From Clostridia bacterium (GTDB lineage: Bacteria > Bacillota > Clostridia > Oscillospirales > Acutalibacteraceae): 9,663 nt of DNA. A model generated the notes under the pieces. That model saw only the letters and a list, made by a program, of their open reading frames with translations. It ran no database searches and was not told the DNA's origin. A program made the translations under genes and the position numbers. Shown piece after piece: positions 6,390 through 9,663 of the stretch. The stretch spans positions 1 through 9,663 of the forward strand of contig JAFOCH010000001.1 of assembly GCA_017381395.1 (NCBI GenBank), written 5' to 3'. Each line of letters begins with the position of its first letter. Position 1 is the stretch's first letter.

Positions 6390-6976
6390 AGGTCAAGGTT
6401 TTTGGCGGTGAATTTAACATATCCTTTCCGTTTGCGTTCATGGTCGCAATTTTGCTTTGCTGTGATAAAACGGGAATGATGTCGGTATCGCTTTTATCCA
6501 TATTTTTGCACGAAATGGGACATATTATCGCATTATATCTTTTAAGGTTGCCACCGCGAAGGGTAAATTTTCACCTTTGCGGAATAGAAATTGTCGAGTC
6601 ACGGCTTTATTGCGGATATTCGGCTCAGCTTGCCGTCGCTGCTTCGGGTCCGATGATGAACATTTTGCTCGGCTTGATTCTCTTGCCTTTTTCTAACACG
6701 ACATTTGTCGCAATCATGAGTGCGTCAAATATGGTTATTGGTGTATTCAATCTTTTACCGCTGTCACGACTCGACGGCGGTGAAATTTTATACTGTGCGA
6801 TGTCAGTCGTTTTACCCGAAAATAAATGTAAAAAAATATCTCGCGCGGTTGATGTTATTCTTGTTTTAATGTTATTTGTTATGGGAGTATATTTATTATC
6901 TATGCCTAATCATAACCCCACCTTGCTCATAACTGCGGTGTATTTGTCGGTTTATGCAATTATTAAGCGTAGATAA
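6386..6976 (+). CDS. SpoIVFB-like M50 site-2 intramembrane metalloprotease
   Basis: This polytopic membrane protein has the zinc-protease motif HEMGH (42-46) inside one hydrophobic segment and the third metal ligand Asp130 in NLLPLSRLDGGE. Further hydrophobic segments lie at about 14-26, 80-100, 105-126, 155-172 and 178-193. That pattern is the mark of family M50 (site-2 proteases). In sporulating Firmicutes the homologue SpoIVFB cuts the N-terminal pro-sequence from pro-sigma-K in the mother cell. At 196 residues it is short, lacking the C-terminal CBS domain of Bacillus SpoIVFB. The M23 gene just upstream (4-base overlap) and the radical SAM pair downstream reproduce the clostridial spoIVFA-spoIVFB neighbourhood, which supports the SpoIVFB reading; a general site-2 protease acting on another membrane substrate remains possible. 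No terminator follows, so transcription may run into the next gene. Confidence 0.85.
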   Translation: MKVKVFGGEFNISFPFAFMVAILLCCDKTGMMSVSLLSIFLHEMGHIIALYLLRLPPRRVNFHLCGIEIVESRLYCGYSAQLAVAASGPMMNILLGLILLPFSNTTFVAIMSASNMVIGVFNLLPLSRLDGGEILYCAMSVVLPENKCKKISRAVDVILVLMLFVMGVYLLSMPNHNPTLLITAVYLSVYAIIKRR

Positions 6977-6978
6977 TG

Positions 6979-7007
6979 TTGAAAAAGTCACGCTCGTTTG
7001 GTATAAT
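6979..7007 (+). promoter_or_regulatory. Strong sigma-A promoter with extended -10
   Basis: TTGAAA at 6979-6984 and a perfect TATAAT at 7002-7007 are separated by exactly 17 bases. TGG before the -10 makes it extended. It starts 3 bases after the stop of the M50 gene and gives a leader of about 25 bases before ATG 7039, with AGGAAGG at 7025-7031 as ribosome binding site. It drives the radical SAM pair separately from the protease genes. Confidence 0.85.
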
Positions 7008-7038
7008 TAAAATATTAACTTTTTAGGAAGGTAAAAAA

Positions 7039-8886
7039 ATGGAACTTTCAGATATACTTTTAAAGGTTCAGAAACCTGCGCGATATATTGGCGGTGAGCA
7101 GGGAGCAATCATAAAGGATAAAAATAATATTGACGTACGATTCGCCTTTTGCTTTGCCGACAGCTACGAGGTAGGAATGTCTCATCTCGGAATGAAGATA
7201 CTTTATTCGGTTGCGAATACACCCGATTGGGCTTGGTGCGAAAGGGTATTTGCTCCTTGGGAAGATATGGAGACCGAAATGCGCAAGAATAATATTCCGT
7301 TATTTGCGCTCGAAAGTGGAGATAAGCTCTCTGATTTTGACATTATCGGATTTACAATCCCTTACGAAATGTGCTATACGAATATTCTTAATTGCCTCGA
7401 CCTTGGCGGAATACCCTTGCGTTCGTGTGACCGAAAGGACTTGACACCGATTGTTATTGCGGGAGGCCCTTGCACCTGTAACCCCGAGCCACTTGCCGAT
7501 TTTATCGATATATTTTCGCTTGGTGAGGGTGAGGAGCTTACCCTCGAAATAATGGAACTGTACCGAAAGCATAAAAAGCTCGGTTCGGACAAAATGACCT
7601 TTTTACGCGAAGCGGCAAAGCTTGAAGGTGTGTATGTTCCTGCCTTTTACGATGTTGAATATAACGACGACGGAACGATAAAAGCGTTTCATGCAAAGGA
7701 CGGAGCTCCCGAGAAAATAACAAAGCGGATCATAAAGGATTTGGATACTTGCCATTATCCGGATAATTTTGTTGTGCCGTATCTTGATATAGTTCACGAC
7801 CGCGCAGTTTGCGAAATTTATCGCGGATGTATTCGTGGATGCCGCTTCTGTCAGGCGGGTTACATCTATCGTCCTATTCGTGAAAAGTCGGCGGAGGTTG
7901 CCAATGCCCAGGCGAAGCAGCTTTGCGAAAACACGGGATATGACGAGCTTTCGCTTCTATCCCTTTCCACCTCGGACTATTCACAGCTGAATGACCTGCT
8001 CGGCTGTATGCTTCCATGGACAGAAAAGGAAAAAATCGGGTTACAATTACCGTCACTCAGAATTGATAATTTCTCTGACGAGCTGCTCCAAAAGGTAGCA
8101 TCCGTCCGCAAATCAGGGCTTACCTTTGCCCCCGAGGCAGGCACACAGCGCCTTCGCGACGCGATAAATAAAAACGTCACCGAAAAGGACGTTATGGACA
8201 CCTGCCGAGTGGCATTCGAGGGAGGATATACCTCGGTCAAGCTGTACTTTATGATGGGGCTTCCGACCGAAACTATGAAGGATATTGAAGGTATTGCAAC
8301 CCTCGCTCAAAAGGTTGTTGACCTTTATTACTCACTCGAAAATCGACCGAAGGGAAAGGGCGTTTCCGTTTCTGTTTCCTGCGCTACCTTTATTCCAAAG
8401 CCGTTTACACCATTTCAGTTCGAGGCGCAGGATGATTTTGCAATCATCGAGGAGAAGCAGAAACATCTGCGCGATTGTATTAAAACAAGAAAAATCTCGG
8501 TTAGTTTGCATAATTCCGGAACCTCGCTTATTGAAGCGGTACTTGCAAGAGGTGACCGTCGTCTTTGCGACGTGATTTATAAGGCGTGGGAAAAAGGATG
8601 CAAATTCGATGGTTGGGACGAATATTTTAATTACGAAAAATGGCACGAAGCATTCGATGAATGCGGACTCGATCCTGCTTTTTATGCTAATAGAAAGCGT
8701 GAATACGACGAAATTCTGCCGTGGGATCATATCGATATCGGCGTAAGCAAAAAGTTCCTTATCAATCAGGACAAGCTTGCGCACGAAAGCGTTACTACAC
8801 CCAACTGCCGTCAGAAATGTGCGGGTTGCGGTGCAACTAAATTCGGGGAGGGGATATGCCGTGAGGCCTGTAAGAATTTATTATAA
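7039..8886 (+). CDS. Radical SAM protein of the TIGR03960 type
   Basis: This 615-residue protein has an N-terminal alpha/beta domain resembling the B12-binding Rossmann domain (about 35-200, starting with FADSYEVGMSHLG and containing GGPCTCNPEP), then a radical SAM core (about 250-480). The [4Fe-4S] cluster that cleaves S-adenosylmethionine is held by Cys264, Cys268 and Cys271 (YRGCIRGCRFCQAG). LTFAPEAGTQRLRDAINK and KLYFMMGLPTET are typical later core motifs. A B12 base-off motif DxHxxG is not seen, so cobalamin binding is unproven. The C-terminus carries five more cysteines (590, 594, 597, 607, 611) that could bind a second cluster. The substrate of this family is unknown to me. Strong AGGAAGG and its own promoter set the start. 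The last 26 bases overlap the DUF2344 gene, and in other bacteria the two proteins occur fused, so they probably act together. Confidence 0.9.
   Translation: MELSDILLKVQKPARYIGGEQGAIIKDKNNIDVRFAFCFADSYEVGMSHLGMKILYSVANTPDWAWCERVFAPWEDMETEMRKNNIPLFALESGDKLSDFDIIGFTIPYEMCYTNILNCLDLGGIPLRSCDRKDLTPIVIAGGPCTCNPEPLADFIDIFSLGEGEELTLEIMELYRKHKKLGSDKMTFLREAAKLEGVYVPAFYDVEYNDDGTIKAFHAKDGAPEKITKRIIKDLDTCHYPDNFVVPYLDIVHDRAVCEIYRGCIRGCRFCQAGYIYRPIREKSAEVANAQAKQLCENTGYDELSLLSLSTSDYSQLNDLLGCMLPWTEKEKIGLQLPSLRIDNFSDELLQKVASVRKSGLTFAPEAGTQRLRDAINKNVTEKDVMDTCRVAFEGGYTSVKLYFMMGLPTETMKDIEGIATLAQKVVDLYYSLENRPKGKGVSVSVSCATFIPKPFTPFQFEAQDDFAIIEEKQKHLRDCIKTRKISVSLHNSGTSLIEAVLARGDRRLCDVIYKAWEKGCKFDGWDEYFNYEKWHEAFDECGLDPAFYANRKREYDEILPWDHIDIGVSKKFLINQDKLAHESVTTPNCRQKCAGCGATKFGEGICREACKNLL
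8845..8853 (+). promoter_or_regulatory. Ribosome binding site deciding the GTG start at 8861
   Basis: GGGGAGGGG at 8845-8853, within the end of the radical SAM gene, holds a GGAGG (8847-8851) spaced 9 bases from GTG 8861. The in-frame ATG at 8777 has no such motif, and the residues between 8777 and 8861 do not look like the family. Confidence 0.8.
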
Positions 8887-9493
8887 TAAAACCGGTAAGT
8901 TAAAGTATATTTCCCATCTCGATATTAACCGTGTTATGCTCCGTATGATTCGCAGGGGAAAGATTGACGTTTGGTTTACCGAGGGCTTCCATCAGCACCC
9001 GTACGTTAATTTTGCCCTACCGCTTTCACTCGGATTCGAGAGCGAAAGTGAAGCCGTCGATATGCGTATCAATGACGATATGACTAATGACGAGATTATG
9101 GCTAGACTTTCTGCCGTGGCTCCCGACGGAATGGAAATCACCGCAGTTTGCGACCCGATAAAGAAATTCAGTGAAATCGCCTATGCCGACTTTTATATTG
9201 TATTAAAGGGCGAATGTGTAAAGCCGCTTAACGATTTTCTTTCGCAGCCGCAAATCATAGTCGAAAAGACTACCAAAAAGGGCGGCATAAAGCAAATCGA
9301 CCTTAAAGAAAAGATAGTCCAATATTCCGTGTCGGAGGAAAATGGCGATACCGCTTTGCTCATAACCCTTCCGGCAGGAACGCAGGAAAATATCAATCCG
9401 AATCTCGTTTTAGCCGCTTTCAGTGATGATTTATCAATAAAAAGAGTGGTCAGACGAGCCATTTACGACAGCGAAATGAACATATTTGCATAA
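8861..9493 (+). CDS. Radical SAM-associated DUF2344 protein (TIGR03936 type)
   Basis: This 210-residue protein begins at GTG 8861 (VRPVRIYYNKTGKLKYISHL), which matches where this family normally begins. An open frame from ATG 8777 would add 28 residues that merely read the radical SAM gene out of frame. The conserved N-terminal signature includes KLKYISHLDINRVMLRMIRR and the EGFHQHPYVNFALPLSLGFESE region. The second half, an alpha/beta domain, has no catalytic motif I can name. It has no membrane segment or signal peptide and should be cytoplasmic. The family always accompanies or is fused to TIGR03960-type radical SAM proteins; its biochemical role is unknown, with substrate binding or delivery being an inference. 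It overlaps that gene by 26 bases, so translation is likely coupled. No terminator follows before the next promoter at 9508. Confidence 0.88.
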   Translation: MRPVRIYYNKTGKLKYISHLDINRVMLRMIRRGKIDVWFTEGFHQHPYVNFALPLSLGFESESEAVDMRINDDMTNDEIMARLSAVAPDGMEITAVCDPIKKFSEIAYADFYIVLKGECVKPLNDFLSQPQIIVEKTTKKGGIKQIDLKEKIVQYSVSEENGDTALLITLPAGTQENINPNLVLAAFSDDLSIKRVVRRAIYDSEMNIFA

Positions 9494-9507
9494 TATTAAA
9501 AAAATAC

Positions 9508-9536
9508 TTGCATTTTAAGTTCCGTTGTGGTATTAT
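9508..9536 (+). promoter_or_regulatory. Sigma-A promoter with extended -10, probably for rplU
   Basis: TTGCAT (9508-9513) and TATTAT (9531-9536) are spaced by exactly 17 bases, and TGG just before the -10 makes it extended. It starts 15 bases after the stop of the DUF2344 gene. Transcription would begin near 9543 and enter a structured leader that continues to the window end. Confidence 0.8.
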
Positions 9537-9542
9537 ATTCGG

Positions 9543-9663
9543 GCATGTGATAAACGCCGATCCTTTTCGGCGGTGGTCATTGCCGTCTTATTATTTAAAA
9601 CGACATTGAAGCGGATAGTCCTCTGTGTCCATTTCGGGTGCATGAATATCTGATAAATTAAAA
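9543..9663 (+). ncRNA. Structured mRNA leader, candidate ribosomal protein L21 (rplU) leader
   Basis: The 121 bases from the predicted transcription start to the window end contain no coding frame with a ribosome binding site. A hairpin CGCCGA (9555-9560) / TCGGCG (9567-9572) with a 6-base loop is followed by a competing pairing of GGCGGT (9569-9574) with GCCGTC (9582-9587). CATGTG (9544-9549) can also pair weakly with the segment around 9648-9654 (TGCATG), closing the whole leader. Mutually exclusive pairings suggest a regulatory RNA. In clostridial genomes the radical SAM pair commonly lies just upstream of rplU-rpmA (often with rng between), and rplU carries an autoregulatory leader in Firmicutes. 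The L21 leader label is therefore inferred from gene order, not from a recognised consensus. Confidence 0.45.

Noticed and set aside
8777..8860. Upstream ATG start adding 28 residues to the DUF2344 protein
   Set aside because: There is no ribosome binding site at 8777, and the added residues are an out-of-frame reading of the radical SAM C-terminus. GTG 8861 has a strong site and fits the family start.
1..9663. CRISPR array, insertion sequence, prophage or defence system
   Set aside because: No direct-repeat array, transposase, integrase or known defence gene is visible on either strand; the genes are of core or conserved type.

Overview
The window looks like a chromosomal segment from a low-to-mid-GC anaerobic Firmicute, most likely of class Clostridia (Oscillospiraceae/Ruminococcaceae-like). 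Four things point there: an electron-bifurcating NfnAB pair; an M23 peptidase plus SpoIVFB-like M50 protease next to the paired radical SAM genes of the TIGR03960/TIGR03936 type (a layout typical of clostridial chromosomes just upstream of rplU); strong GGAGG-type ribosome binding sites; and classical sigma-A promoters, several with an extended -10. All seven complete genes lie on the + strand. I see no mobile element, CRISPR array, tRNA, rRNA or sign of recent transfer.

Layout. Bases 1-158 form a divergent promoter region. One promoter points left to a gene whose start codon sits at the very edge (3..1, minus). The other points right to an unrecognised 246-residue protein (159-899), which is closed by its own terminator. 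A second unit starts with a promoter at 945-973. It carries a 745-residue membrane-anchored protein with an N-terminal zinc ribbon, then nfnA and nfnB, packed with an 11-base gap and an 8-base overlap, and ends in a very strong 16-bp terminator (5501-5543). A third unit holds an M23 metallopeptidase with an intact active site and a SpoIVFB-like intramembrane metalloprotease that overlap by 4 bases. A strong extended -10 promoter (6979-7007) then opens a fourth unit with a radical SAM protein and its DUF2344 partner, overlapping by 26 bases. The last 170 bases contain another strong promoter and a structured leader RNA. By gene order this probably belongs to rplU (ribosomal protein L21), whose coding sequence would lie beyond the window.

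How the genes work together. NfnA and NfnB should form one cytoplasmic flavin/iron-sulfur complex that couples NADH and reduced ferredoxin to NADP+ reduction. The M23/M50 pair occupies the place of spoIVFA-spoIVFB, suggesting a role in proteolytic signalling at the forespore membrane if the organism sporulates. The radical SAM pair is widely conserved and of unknown substrate. No clearly new system is present. The points most worth following are the membrane zinc-ribbon protein co-transcribed with nfnAB, the catalytically intact M23 protein in the spoIVFA position, the cysteine-rich tail and missing B12 motif of the radical SAM protein, and the structured leader at the right edge.
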